Below, piece after piece: positions 37,443 to 45,672 of a DNA stretch of 64,000 nucleotides. Numbering within the stretch: position 1 is the stretch's first letter; each line of letters begins with the position of its first letter. Origin of the DNA: Pelomonas parva (GTDB taxonomy: Bacteria; Pseudomonadota; Gammaproteobacteria; Burkholderiales; Burkholderiaceae_C); NCBI RefSeq assembly GCF_043555835.1, contig NZ_JBIGHV010000003.1, positions 62,001 through 126,000 on the forward strand, given 5' to 3'. The position numbers were made by a program, and so were the translations under genes. The notes below the pieces were generated by a model. That model worked only from the letters and a program-made list of their open reading frames with translations, made no database searches and was not told the DNA's origin.

Positions 37443-37910
37443 ATGCGCACACTCACCATCCTGTTTTTGTTCCTCTCCATATCGATCCCTGCGGCTGCTG
37501 GCATCCTGCCGCCAGAGCATCGAGAACAGCTTATCCAGGCAGCTTTCGCCAATTTTTGGGGTAAGGCGAGGCTCAGTAATGGCAATCCCGTTCAGCCCGA
37601 CAATGCGGCTGAACGATCCACCCTCCCTATATCGACAGCAGCGGCTAACCACGTAATTTCCGCTGGGGAGTTATCGGGTATTGCAGAGTGGTGCGGCATG
37701 GACTGGCAGACGCATTTTCTAAGCCTTACAGCCAAAGCACGCCGACAGGGATTTAGCGAAAAGCAGGTGGCATTTATCGGGCTACTGCATGGGATGGCGC
37801 AGGGCAATGTTTATTCTGCTGTGCAATCAAAGTCATGCACTGTGGAGCAGAAATCAAAGGCAGCACAAATGCTTGAAACTTCACCCGTCAAGCAAGAAAT
37901 TCCGCAGTGA
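37443..37910 (+). CDS. Exported protein in cassette-like region, unknown function
   Basis: A 155-residue protein with a Sec signal peptide (RTLTILFLFLSISIPAAAG, residues 2-20). The mature part includes PPEHREQLIQAAFANFWGKAR, HVISAGELSGIAEWCGMDW, HFLSLTAKARRQGFSEKQVAFIG and YSAVQSKSCTVEQK. Two cysteines could pair outside the cytoplasm. No family is recognised. It is lower in GC than flanking genes. A possible degenerate attC follows directly after the stop, but the cassette's 5' boundary could not be set. Confidence 0.72.
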   Translation: MRTLTILFLFLSISIPAAAGILPPEHREQLIQAAFANFWGKARLSNGNPVQPDNAAERSTLPISTAAANHVISAGELSGIAEWCGMDWQTHFLSLTAKARRQGFSEKQVAFIGLLHGMAQGNVYSAVQSKSCTVEQKSKAAQMLETSPVKQEIPQ

Positions 37911-37917
37911 GCCATAG

Positions 37918-37962
37918 ACCCAACAATGCGGTCGAGAGGGGCGCTCCGCCCTCCGAGTAGCT
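37918..37962 (+). repeat. Possible degenerate terminal attC
   Basis: ACCCAAC (37918-37924) fits the inverse-core consensus RYYYAAC and lies 8 bases after the stop of the last cassette-like gene. An imperfect GC-rich hairpin follows (core GGGCG/CGCCC, about 37939-37951), but no GTTRRRY core is seen. Only a candidate. Confidence 0.35.
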
Positions 37963-37982
37963 GATTTCATTGATCTCGATGC

Positions 37983-38012
37983 AACGGCCTGGCGCACGCT
38001 CAGGCCGTTTGC
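37983..38012 (+). terminator. Hairpin right of the cassette region
   Basis: Perfect 9-base stem AACGGCCTG (37983-37991) / CAGGCCGTT (38001-38009) with a 9-base loop, followed by T and a weak T-rich stretch. It plausibly ends transcription from the cassette region before the SDR gene. The remaining bases to 38156 hold no gene; AAGGAGG at 38144-38150 is the SDR ribosome-binding site. Confidence 0.55.
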
Positions 38013-38156
38013 GTTTCTGGCACCAGCCTCAAGCCCAGCAGCCGAGCGCGCCAGCTTGTGCGCCGGCGCCGTCAGCACCTGCGGAGATTTTTCGACCGGC
38101 CCGTGTCGAAACCCGCGACCACCGCTCGTCGTCGGGTATGCGCAAGGAGGTGCGTG

Positions 38157-38942
38157 ATGTTGCTCAAGGACAAGGTAGCCGTCGTGTACGGTGGGAGTGG
38201 CGCCGTGGGTGGCGCGGTGGCAAAGGCCTATGCACGGGAAGGGGCACGCGTCTTTCTCGCCGCGCGCAACCGGGCCGCGCTTGAACGGGTCGCCGCAGAG
38301 ATTGCGGCGGCTGGTGGCCGGGCCGAGGTGACGATCGTCGATGCGACAAACCCCGTGGCTATCCAGGCCCATCTCGATGCCGTGGTGGCCGCCGCTGAGC
38401 CGGTGCGGCTTATGTTCAACGGGGTGTCCTGGTCGGACACGCAGGGCTCGTCCATGGCGGACATGGGCTTTGAGGCCATGTTCGAGCCGGTCCGGCTGGC
38501 CATGCTCAGCTGGTTTCACACCGGCACCCTCATGGCCCGCCACATGGGCCAGCACGGCGGCGGCGCCATCGTGGGCGTCACCGCGAACGTGGCGCGCTGG
38601 CCGTCACCGGCGACCGGCGGCTTCGGCATCGCTTGCGCGGCGGCCGAGCACTTCCTGCGCCAGCTGGGCATGGAGCACGGCCCCTCGGGCGTGCGGGTCT
38701 GCTGGGTGCGCTCGCCGGGGTCGCCCGATGCCCCAGGCGTGCGCGAGGTCTGGCAGGCGCAGGCCGACGAACGCGGCATCAGCTTCGAGGACCTGCACCG
38801 GGACTACGCCAAGGCAACGCCGCTGCGCCGCATCGCCGGGCTGGCGCAGGTCGCCGATGCGGCCGTGCTGCTGGCCAGCGACCTGGCTTCGGCCATGACC
38901 GCGACGGTCGCCAATGCCACCGGCGGCGGCCAGATCGACTGA
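38157..38942 (+). CDS. SDR-family protein lacking the canonical YxxxK
   Basis: A 261-residue short-chain dehydrogenase-fold protein. The dinucleotide-binding motif YGGSGAVGGAVAKAYA is at residues 11-26, with ARNRAALERVAAEI and the VDATNP segment following. Where the catalytic Tyr-x-x-x-Lys should be, the sequence reads GGFGIACAAAEHFLRQLG, so both catalytic residues appear replaced (Phe and Cys). It may bind NAD(P) without classical dehydrogenase activity. The C-terminus LLASDLASAMTATVANATGGGQID is typical SDR. The ATG at 38157 has an excellent SD, AAGGAGG. The GyrI-like gene follows after 21 bases. Confidence 0.85.
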   Translation: MLLKDKVAVVYGGSGAVGGAVAKAYAREGARVFLAARNRAALERVAAEIAAAGGRAEVTIVDATNPVAIQAHLDAVVAAAEPVRLMFNGVSWSDTQGSSMADMGFEAMFEPVRLAMLSWFHTGTLMARHMGQHGGGAIVGVTANVARWPSPATGGFGIACAAAEHFLRQLGMEHGPSGVRVCWVRSPGSPDAPGVREVWQAQADERGISFEDLHRDYAKATPLRRIAGLAQVADAAVLLASDLASAMTATVANATGGGQID

Positions 38943-38963
38943 ATCCATTGAGGAGAGAACGCC

Positions 38964-39461
38964 ATGCTGACCTTGCCCCAGATCATTGCGCGACCGGCAC
39001 AGGCCTATGCCTTCATGCGCTTCAAGGTGCGCATGGACGAGATGCTCAAGCCGGCCGATGAGGGGTTTCCTATCGTCTTCAAGACGCTGGCCGAGCAAGG
39101 CATCCAGCCCATCGGCGCGGCCTTCTACAACTACCGCCGCATCAACATGGCCGAGACGCTGGATGTGGAGGCCGGCATTGCCGTCGAGCGGCCCGGTGTG
39201 GCGACAGAGCACGTGGCGTTTGGGACGCTGCCGGCAGGCAGGTTCGTCACGTTGCGCTGGCATGGGCACCCCGACAAGCTGGAGGCGGTGACCGCGATGC
39301 TGATCGGCTGGGTTCGGCTGACCGGGCAGCCGCTCGACGTCGAAGAGCGCGCGGATGGCGACCATTTCGCCTGCCGGCTCGAGATCTACGAGACCGATCC
39401 CGCCGAGCAGCCTGACATGGACCTGTGGGTGACCGAACTCGCCTTCAAGCTCAAGGGCTGA
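38964..39461 (+). CDS. GyrI-like small-molecule-binding protein
   Basis: A 165-residue stand-alone GyrI/AraC-effector-binding-like domain, with no DNA-binding part. Typical elements are QAYAFMRFKVRMDEM, the central FYNYRRINMAETLDVEAGIAV, HVAFGTLPAGRFVTLRWHG with the family's PAG segment, and the terminal FACRLEIYETDPAEQPDM-type strand followed by WVTELAFKLKG. Such proteins bind hydrophobic or cationic small molecules and some hydrolyse cyclopropyl toxins. It is probably co-transcribed with the SDR gene. Its end overlaps the convergent esterase by 11 bases. Confidence 0.85.
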   Translation: MLTLPQIIARPAQAYAFMRFKVRMDEMLKPADEGFPIVFKTLAEQGIQPIGAAFYNYRRINMAETLDVEAGIAVERPGVATEHVAFGTLPAGRFVTLRWHGHPDKLEAVTAMLIGWVRLTGQPLDVEERADGDHFACRLEIYETDPAEQPDMDLWVTELAFKLKG

Positions 39462-40392
39462 ACTGCTTTTCCGCAAACCGCCACACCATCCGCGACGCGT
39501 CCGGACCGTTGGCGTCGCTGAAGCGCTTCTGCGCTGCGCCGCCGCTCCAGGCGTGGCCCAGACCGCCCACCTGCACGAGCGTGGCCACCAGCTCGCGCGA
39601 GCGCTTGAAGTGGGTCACCGTCATCGGGTAGCGCTTGCCGCGCTGCTGCGCCAGCGGCGCGCCCTCGCGGGCACCGGCCGCCTGTGACCACATCTGCGCC
39701 GCCGCATTCGCGTTGCGGGCCGACACGACACCGTCGTCCTCGCCGTGGATGACCATCAGCGGCGGCCAGGCTTCGGCCGGCACCACCTGCGGCTCGCGGC
39801 GGCCCTGCATGGCGCCCACGGCGCCGACGGCTGAAGTGGCCGCGCCCGGCGGCACGCCCGAGTGCATGGCCAGGGCCTTGAAGCGCTGCGGATAGCGTGT
39901 GGCCAGCAGCGCCGCCATGCTGGCGCCCGCCGACAGCCCCGCCACGGCAATGCGCTCGCGGTCGGCCGCGTACAGCACGCAGACCTGATCGACGGCCCGC
40001 ATGATCCACGCCGCCTCACTGAAGGCGCGGCCGGACTGCGTGTCGAACCAGTTCCAGCAGCCCTGGGCGTTCGCCAGGCGCGGCTGCTCGGGGTACAGCA
40101 CCAGAAAGCGCTCGCGCGCCGCGACCGCATTCATGCGCGTGCTCTCGGCAAAGCTCTTGGCGTCCTGGTGGCAGCCGTGCAGCATCACCATCAACGGCAG
40201 CTTTTCGCCGAAGCGCACGCCCTCGGGGCGGTACAGCCAGTAGCGCCGCGGCCCGGCCTCGGTCAGCACCGAGCCCATCAGCCAGCTGCCCGCGCCGGCC
40301 GGCGGCTTGCGGCGGTCACGCAGCGGCTGGGCGGCGCGCTGCAGCAGCTGGGCATTGCGGCCCAGCAGCGACGCCCAGGAGGGCTGTTTCAC
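39451..40392 (-). CDS. PHB-depolymerase-family esterase
   Basis: A 313-residue alpha/beta-hydrolase of the short-chain-length polyhydroxyalkanoate depolymerase type 1 group, which also includes feruloyl and acetylxylan esterases. Oxyanion motif LMVMLHGCHQDA, nucleophile Ser154 in GLSAGASM, acid in IHGEDDGVVSARN, and histidine in GLGHAWSGG. The GTG at 40392 is chosen because it overlaps the DUF2789 stop (GTGA) and the longer upstream reading is the shifted frame of that gene. No obvious signal peptide, so secretion is uncertain. Confidence 0.85.
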   Translation of the reverse strand: MKQPSWASLLGRNAQLLQRAAQPLRDRRKPPAGAGSWLMGSVLTEAGPRRYWLYRPEGVRFGEKLPLMVMLHGCHQDAKSFAESTRMNAVAARERFLVLYPEQPRLANAQGCWNWFDTQSGRAFSEAAWIMRAVDQVCVLYAADRERIAVAGLSAGASMAALLATRYPQRFKALAMHSGVPPGAATSAVGAVGAMQGRREPQVVPAEAWPPLMVIHGEDDGVVSARNANAAAQMWSQAAGAREGAPLAQQRGKRYPMTVTHFKRSRELVATLVQVGGLGHAWSGGAAQKRFSDANGPDASRMVWRFAEKQFSP

Positions 40393-40712
40393 AAGCGCAG
40401 GCTGGCCGCCGGCGTGGCCACGACCGCGCACGCATCGGTGCCTTCGGCCTGGGCCAGCTCCTCCGTGGCCGGGTGCTCGCGCAGCAGCGCGTTCAGCTGG
40501 TCGATGACGCCGACCCAGTCGCCGTCGTCCTGGTGCCACTGCTCGCGGATGAAGGCCACCTGGCTGGCGTTCCAGCACGGCGCCTCCGACAGGTTGAGCG
40601 TCTGCGGCAGGGGCCGGTTCTGCAGCACGAAGACCTGGATGTCGTCCGTCGAGTTGGGCAGCCCGAGCTGCGCAAACAGGTCAGGCAGATCGTGGTGAGT
40701 GGTGGTGTCCAT
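40389..40712 (-). CDS. DUF2789-family protein
   Basis: A 107-residue acidic protein of the DUF2789 family, function unknown. The N-terminus HHDLPDLFAQLGLPNSTDDI leads into FVLQNRPLPQTLNLSEAPCW, WNASQVAFIREQWHQDDGDW and VIDQLNALLREH, a pattern characteristic of this small helical family. Its TGA overlaps the GTG start of the esterase, so the two are coupled. ATG start at 40712, divergent from mnmH. Confidence 0.83.
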   Translation of the reverse strand: MDTTTHHDLPDLFAQLGLPNSTDDIQVFVLQNRPLPQTLNLSEAPCWNASQVAFIREQWHQDDGDWVGVIDQLNALLREHPATEELAQAEGTDACAVVATPAASLRL

Positions 40713-40851
40713 GGGGTGGTCCTTTCAGGGTTCCACCTTAGGGCTGCGCGGCCCGGGCCGCTGTCAGCGGAAGCCTCATCCGGCGAGTGCCGCGGGTGCC
40801 GGCTTGGCCGGCGCCCCGAAGGCGGTACGCTTTCGCCCAGGAGTCAGCCCC

Positions 40852-40896
40852 ATGAACATGTTGTTGCACGGCAAAGCCGTCCGCCGAGGCCGATGA
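40852..40896 (+). CDS. Possible 14-residue leader peptide coupled to mnmH
   Basis: A 14-codon frame (MNMLLHGKAVRRGR) with a good SD, AGGAG at 40839-40843, 8 bases ahead of its ATG. Its TGA overlaps the mnmH ATG (ATGA). The mnmH start itself lacks a comparable SD, so ribosomes finishing this frame may start mnmH. Translation is inferred only. Confidence 0.4.
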   Translation: MNMLLHGKAVRRGR

Positions 40897-41939
40897 GCCA
40901 CAAACCCACCACCGTCAACGAGCTTGGCGAGTTCACCGTCCTCATCGACGCGCGCTCGCCGGCCGAGTACGCGCTCGACCACCTGCCCGGCGCCATCAAC
41001 TGCCCGGTGCTGGACGACGAGGAGCGCCGCATCGTCGGCACCACCTATGTGCAGGTCTCGGCCTTCGAGGCGCGCAAGATCGGCGGCGCCATGGTCGCGC
41101 GCAACATCGCCCGCCACCTGGAGGATCTGTTCCACGACAAGCCCCGGGACTGGCGCCCGCTCGTCTACTGCTGGCGCGGCGGCATGCGCAGCGGCAGCTT
41201 CGTCAACTGGCTGCGGCTGGTGGGCTGGGACGCGCAGCAGCTCAAGGGCGGCTACAAGGCCTGGCGCGCGCACGTCATCGAGCAGATCGCGCTCATCGCG
41301 CCGCAGCTGGACCTGCGCGTGCTATGCGGCCCGACCGGCAGCGCCAAGACGCGCGTGCTGCAGGCACTGGCCGCCGACGGCGAGCAGGTGCTGGACCTGG
41401 AGGACCTGGCCGCCCACCGCGGCTCGGTGCTGGGCGGCATGCCGGGCCGGCCGCAGCCGTCGCAGAAGGGCTTCGAGACGGCGCTGATGCAAGACCTGGC
41501 CCGCTTCGACCTGGGCCGGCGCGTGTGGGTGGAGGCTGAGAGCCGGCGCATCGGCCGCCTCACCGTGCCCGAGCCGCTGCTGCAGCGGCTGCGCGAGAGC
41601 CGGGTCATCGAGATCGACGCCACGCCCGAGGCGCGGCTGGCCTATCTGCTGCGCGACTACGCCTGGCTGGCCGACGACCCGCAGGGCCTGGCCGACAAGC
41701 TGGGCACGCTGCGCGAGCTGCTACCGAAGGACGTGCTGGCGCAGTGGCAAGCCTGGGCGCTGCACCGCGAGCTGCCGCCGCTGTTCGCCGCGCTGATGGC
41801 GCAGCACTACGACCCGCTCTACGCCCGCTCGCAGGGCCGCCACCTGGAGCGGCTGGCCCATGCGCAGCGCGTGGCCTGCGACGACCTGTCGGACGCCGGC
41901 ATCCACGCGCTGGCCCGTCACATTGCTTCACTGCCATGA
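40893..41939 (+). CDS. mnmH: tRNA 2-selenouridine synthase MnmH (SelU)
   Basis: Converts 2-thiouridine at the wobble position of certain tRNAs to 2-selenouridine using selenophosphate, via a geranylated intermediate. 348 residues: rhodanese domain at about 1-130 (FTVLIDARSPAEYALDHLPGA, then IVGTTYVQVSAFEARKIG) with catalytic Cys93 in YCWRGGMRS. A P-loop domain follows (GPTGSAKTRVL, about 146-156), then LDLEDLAAHRGSVLGG and WVEAESRRIG. The stop overlaps the selD start, so enzyme and selenium donor are made together. Confidence 0.95.
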   Translation: MSHKPTTVNELGEFTVLIDARSPAEYALDHLPGAINCPVLDDEERRIVGTTYVQVSAFEARKIGGAMVARNIARHLEDLFHDKPRDWRPLVYCWRGGMRSGSFVNWLRLVGWDAQQLKGGYKAWRAHVIEQIALIAPQLDLRVLCGPTGSAKTRVLQALAADGEQVLDLEDLAAHRGSVLGGMPGRPQPSQKGFETALMQDLARFDLGRRVWVEAESRRIGRLTVPEPLLQRLRESRVIEIDATPEARLAYLLRDYAWLADDPQGLADKLGTLRELLPKDVLAQWQAWALHRELPPLFAALMAQHYDPLYARSQGRHLERLAHAQRVACDDLSDAGIHALARHIASLP

Positions 41940-43003
41940 CCCAAACACCCATCACCACGCCCGTTCCCCGCCTAACGTCCCTGTCCCACGGCGGCGGCTG
42001 CGGCTGCAAGATCGCGCCCGGCGTGCTCAGCGAGATCCTGAAGAACACGCGCCAGCTGCCCGTGCCGCCCGCGCTGCTGGTGGGCATAGAGACGGCCGAC
42101 GACGCGGCCGTCTACCAGCTGACCGACGACATCGCGGTGATCGCGACGACCGATTTCTTCATGCCCATCGTCGACGACCCGTTCGACTTCGGCCGCATCG
42201 CCGCGACCAACGCCATCAGCGATGTCTACGCGATGGGCGGCAAGCCCATCATGGCGCTGGCGCTGGTGGGCATGCCGATCAACGTGCTGCCGGTCGAGGT
42301 GATCGCGCGCATCCTGGCGGGCGGCGAGTCGGTCTGCGCCGCCGCCGGCATCCCGATCGCGGGCGGCCACACCATCGATTCGGTCGAGCCCATCTACGGC
42401 CTGGTCGCGCTGGGCGTCGTGCACCCCAAGCGCGTCAAGCGCAACTCGGATGCGCGGCCCGGCGACCGGCTGGTGCTGGGCAAGCCGCTGGGCGTGGGCA
42501 TCCTGTCGGCGGCGCTGAAGAAGGAGGCGCTGTCTGCCGACGGCTACGCCCGCATGATCGCCACGACGACGCAGCTCAACACACCCGGGCCGGAGCTGGC
42601 CGCGCTGGACGGCGTGCATGCGATGACCGACGTGACCGGCTTCGGCCTGGCCGGCCATGCGCTGGAGCTGGCGCGCGGCGCCGGGGCCACGGTCGACATC
42701 GATTGGGCGCGCGTGCCGCTGCTGCCCGAGGTGCGCGAACTGGCGCAGCAGGGCATGGTGACCGGCGCGTCGGGGCGCAACTGGGCGGGCTATGGCGCGG
42801 AGGTGTCGCTGCCCAACGGCTTCCCGGCCGTCGACCGCGCGCTGCTGACCGACCCGCAGACCAGCGGCGGGCTGCTGGTGTCCTGCGATGCGGGTGCCGT
42901 GGACGACGTGCTCGCGGTGTTCCGCCGCCATGGCTTCGACGCGGCGGCCGAGATCGGCGGCGTCGTGGCAGCAGCCGACGGTGCGCCGCTGCGCGTGCGA
43001 TAG
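41936..43003 (+). CDS. selD: Selenide, water dikinase SelD
   Basis: Makes selenophosphate from selenide and ATP, the selenium donor for MnmH. 355 residues. The catalytic glycine-rich loop is GGGCGCKIAP, with Cys22 (aligned with the catalytic Cys/Sec position) and Lys25. It encodes Cys, not Sec. Metal/ATP segments include ETADDAAVYQL, TTDFFMPIVDDPFDFGRIAA, AGGHTIDSVEP, and DVTGFGLAGHALELA. ATG overlaps the mnmH TGA by 4 bases. The selA/selB genes for selenocysteine are not in the window, so at least one use of selenium here is tRNA modification. Confidence 0.97.
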   Translation: MTQTPITTPVPRLTSLSHGGGCGCKIAPGVLSEILKNTRQLPVPPALLVGIETADDAAVYQLTDDIAVIATTDFFMPIVDDPFDFGRIAATNAISDVYAMGGKPIMALALVGMPINVLPVEVIARILAGGESVCAAAGIPIAGGHTIDSVEPIYGLVALGVVHPKRVKRNSDARPGDRLVLGKPLGVGILSAALKKEALSADGYARMIATTTQLNTPGPELAALDGVHAMTDVTGFGLAGHALELARGAGATVDIDWARVPLLPEVRELAQQGMVTGASGRNWAGYGAEVSLPNGFPAVDRALLTDPQTSGGLLVSCDAGAVDDVLAVFRRHGFDAAAEIGGVVAAADGAPLRVR

Positions 43004-43007
43004 AGAT

Positions 43008-43457
43008 TCAACGCCAGCGGTCCGCCGGCTGCTTCAGGTAGCGGTCGGCCATGTAGCGCCAGGGCAGGATGAACGGGAAGATCAGCACCGGCACCACGGT
43101 CACGGCGATCGCCACGGTCTGCTCGTCCAGCCGCCCGGCCAGCCACAGCGGCACGACGATGGCAACCAGCCAGATCGACTTCCAGAACAGCTCCCACAGC
43201 AGCACCGGCAGCATCAGCAGCGGGTAGCGCACGCCGATCGCGCAGGTCAACGAGAACGCGGCCAGCATGCAGGCCACCACGCCTTCCATCAGCTCGTAGG
43301 GCCGCATGCGCACGACGAGGTTGGGCCAGACGACGAAGCCCAGGCCCACGACGATGACCAGGTAGAGCGTGCGCAGCAGGTTCAGGCGCAGCAGCGACAC
43401 CGGCGGGGCTTCACGGGGGGTGAGGTTCATGGGCTTGTTCTCCTTGGGCGGGTTCAT
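43008..43457 (-). CDS. Small polytopic membrane protein
   Basis: A 149-residue inner-membrane protein with about four predicted helices: residues 25-45 (LRTLYLVIVVGLGFVVW), 58-75 (VVACMLAAFSLTCAIGV), 77-105 (LLMLPVLLWELFWKSIWLV) and 112-135 (TVAIAVTVVPVLIFPFILPW). It ends in MADRYLKQPADRW. No family firmly recognised. The start overlaps the stop of the TPR gene (ATGA). An internal Met at residue 10 is an alternative start. Convergent with selD. Confidence 0.75.
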   Translation of the reverse strand: MNPPKENKPMNLTPREAPPVSLLRLNLLRTLYLVIVVGLGFVVWPNLVVRMRPYELMEGVVACMLAAFSLTCAIGVRYPLLMLPVLLWELFWKSIWLVAIVVPLWLAGRLDEQTVAIAVTVVPVLIFPFILPWRYMADRYLKQPADRWR

Positions 43458-44428
43458 GGCTGCAGCGCCTTCAAGCGTTGGCGGGCCTGATCGGCGGCGC
43501 CCTTGTCGGCAGGGTCGTTGAGGGCGAGGCGGTAGGCAGCGACGGCACGCGCGGTGTCACCGGCCGCTTCATGGGCCGCGCCCAGGCCGTGGTGCAGGCG
43601 CAGCCTGGGGTTGAGCTGCAGCGCACGCTCCAGGGCGGCCACCGCCGCAGCCGGTTGCTTAAGCGCCAGCAGCGCACGGCCCAGCTCGACATGCAGCTCC
43701 GCCTGGCCCGCGTCCTGCAGCAGCTGGCGCTCGATGACCTGGCGCCCGCGCTCGGCGGCGCCGATGTCCAGCAGCGCCCGCGCGAGGTCCAGCTGCACCT
43801 GCTGCAGGTCGGCGGTCAGCTGCCGGTCGGCCGCGGGCTGCACGGCGGACAGGCGCTGCTCGGCGAGGTCGAACTGCTTGTCGTGGATGGCGTGCGCAGC
43901 CTGCAGCAACAGGCCGCGCGGCGCGTCGATGCGGGCGACCGCCTCGGCCTGCAGCCGCGCCTTGCGCGCGCCGCCGCCCATCAGTGCCGGCAGCGCGAGG
44001 TAGAGGCCTTGCAGGTCGCGACGCATCGCGTAATCGGCCGGCGCCAGCGCCACGGCGCGCTCGAAGCGCTCCTGCACCTCGCCGACGCGGCGCATGGCCG
44101 TGAAGGTGCCGGCCTCCATCAGCTCGGCGCCGATCAGCAGGCCCAGCGCATGCTGGCAGCGGGCCGACTGCGGCCGGTCCCGCACGCAGGCCTGCACCCG
44201 CGGCATCAGCCCGGCGCGCTGGCGCGGCTCGCCGAAGGCCTGGCGGCTCCAGTACCAGAGCGCCGTCTCGTCGAGCGCGTCGCGCGCCAGCCGCTCGCGC
44301 GCCAGCGCTTCGAGCGCGGCCGGCTGCCGGGCCAGGTGCAGTTGCTGAAACTCGGCGTCGGTCGCCTGCGACGGTGCGGCGAACGCGGCCAGGGCGAGCG
44401 CGGAAAGGAGGAGGTGAAGGCGTGTCAT
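43454..44428 (-). CDS. Exported TPR-repeat protein
   Basis: A 324-residue protein with signal peptide (RLHLLLSALALAAFAAPSQA, residues 3-22) and tetratricopeptide-like helical repeats. The clearest are near the C-terminus: GQAELHVELGRALLALKQPAAAVAALERALQLNP and HHGLGAAHEAAGDTARAVAAYRLAL. A central segment VQERFERAVALAPADYAMRRDLQGLYLALPALMGGGARKA resembles the family that scaffolds periplasmic complexes. ATG at 44428 after GAGGAGG. Divergent from the sensor kinase gene; the membrane protein gene follows with overlapping codons. Confidence 0.8.
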   Translation of the reverse strand: MTRLHLLLSALALAAFAAPSQATDAEFQQLHLARQPAALEALARERLARDALDETALWYWSRQAFGEPRQRAGLMPRVQACVRDRPQSARCQHALGLLIGAELMEAGTFTAMRRVGEVQERFERAVALAPADYAMRRDLQGLYLALPALMGGGARKARLQAEAVARIDAPRGLLLQAAHAIHDKQFDLAEQRLSAVQPAADRQLTADLQQVQLDLARALLDIGAAERGRQVIERQLLQDAGQAELHVELGRALLALKQPAAAVAALERALQLNPRLRLHHGLGAAHEAAGDTARAVAAYRLALNDPADKGAADQARQRLKALQP

Positions 44429-44613
44429 GGGCACCGACTGTGCGAGCCGCCCGCACGCGCTGCCAGCGCCTTGCGACGGGCCACGACACGCCGTGACCGG
44501 GCACGGCCGGCGCGGACGGGGCGCGGCGCGCCTGGTCGCCGGCTGGCGTGTGTCGAGCGCGCCGGGCCGTCGCCGGTCGCATGCCGCTGGCTGCCCGCGC
44601 GCCATTCACCACA

Positions 44614-45672
44614 ATGCCGGCCATGCCCACCGCGCTGCGCCCGCTGCTGACCGTCCTGCGCCTGAAGCGCCTGCGGGTGACGGCGCTCGCCGCGTCACTG
44701 GTGTTGGTCCTGCTGGCGCTGAACTCCAACTGGCGGCTGCTGAAGCTGGCCACCCACGTCTACGTGCCGGCACTCGCGGCGCTGCTGGCCTACAGCGCGC
44801 TGGAGCGCTGGCCGCGCCGCCTGCCCCGGCCGCTGGCGCGCTGGGCGCTGCAGGTGGTGGCCGTGACGCTGGTGACGCCGGCCGTCGTGCTGGGCTTCTT
44901 CCTGTCGACGATCACGCCGGGCCGGCCGCCGTTCTGGGAGGAGCCCGGCATGATCAACGCGCTGCTGGTGCTGGGCTCGCTGGGCATGCTGGTGTCGTCG
45001 TGGGTGGCGATGTCGGCGCTGCTGCGCCAGCGCGACGAGCGCGTGCTGCAGGCCGAGCGGGCGCGCAGCGAGCTGGAGCGCCAGGCGCTGGACGCGCAGC
45101 TGCGGCTGCTGCAGGCGCAGGTGGAGCCGCACTTCCTGTTCAACACGCTGGCCAATGTGCAGGCGCTGGTGGACGCCGGCTCGCCGCAGGCCTCGCCGGT
45201 GCTGGCCAGCCTGGTGGCCTATCTGCGCGCGGCCGTGCCCCGGCTGTCGGAGCCGCGCAGCCGCCTCGGGCAGGAGCTGGAGATGGTGAACGCCTACCTG
45301 GCGCTGATGCAGCTGCGCCTGCCCGACCGGCTGCAGTTCAGCGTGCAGGTCGAGCCCGGCCTGGAGCTGCTGCGCTGCCCGCCGATGACGCTGCTGACGC
45401 CTGTAGAGAACGCCGTTAGGCATGGCATCGACCCCAGCCTGGAAGGCGGCCGCATCGACGTGCGCGTGCAGCGCCTGGCGAGCGGCCGCTGCCTGGTGGC
45501 GGTGAGCGACACCGGCGTGGGCCTGCAACCCGGCAGCGCGGGCCTGGGCACGGGGCTGTCAACGCTGCGCGAGCGGCTGCGGCTGGCCTTCGACGGTGAG
45601 GCCGAGTTGCGCCTGAGCGAGGTGCAGCCGCATGGCATGCTGGTCGAAGTTGAGTTCCCATGCCAGACATGA
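44614..45672 (+). CDS. LytS-type sensor histidine kinase
   Basis: A 352-residue membrane sensor kinase of the His_kinase/LytS-YpdA type. Four or so transmembrane helices at about residues 20-140, no extracellular domain of note. A short coiled coil (RDERVLQAERARSELERQ) precedes the phosphoacceptor His173 in VEPHFLFNTLANVQALV. The ATPase part has VENAVRHGI, VAVSDTGVGL and GTGLSTLRERLRLAFDG. Start ATG 44614, or ATG 44623. Its 3' end overlaps the response-regulator gene by 13 bases, so they form a pair. Confidence 0.9.
   Translation: MPAMPTALRPLLTVLRLKRLRVTALAASLVLVLLALNSNWRLLKLATHVYVPALAALLAYSALERWPRRLPRPLARWALQVVAVTLVTPAVVLGFFLSTITPGRPPFWEEPGMINALLVLGSLGMLVSSWVAMSALLRQRDERVLQAERARSELERQALDAQLRLLQAQVEPHFLFNTLANVQALVDAGSPQASPVLASLVAYLRAAVPRLSEPRSRLGQELEMVNAYLALMQLRLPDRLQFSVQVEPGLELLRCPPMTLLTPVENAVRHGIDPSLEGGRIDVRVQRLASGRCLVAVSDTGVGLQPGSAGLGTGLSTLRERLRLAFDGEAELRLSEVQPHGMLVEVEFPCQT

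Noticed and set aside
41936..43003. SelD as a selenoprotein
   Set aside because: The catalytic position in GGGCGCK is encoded as Cys, and there is no in-frame TGA that would need recoding.
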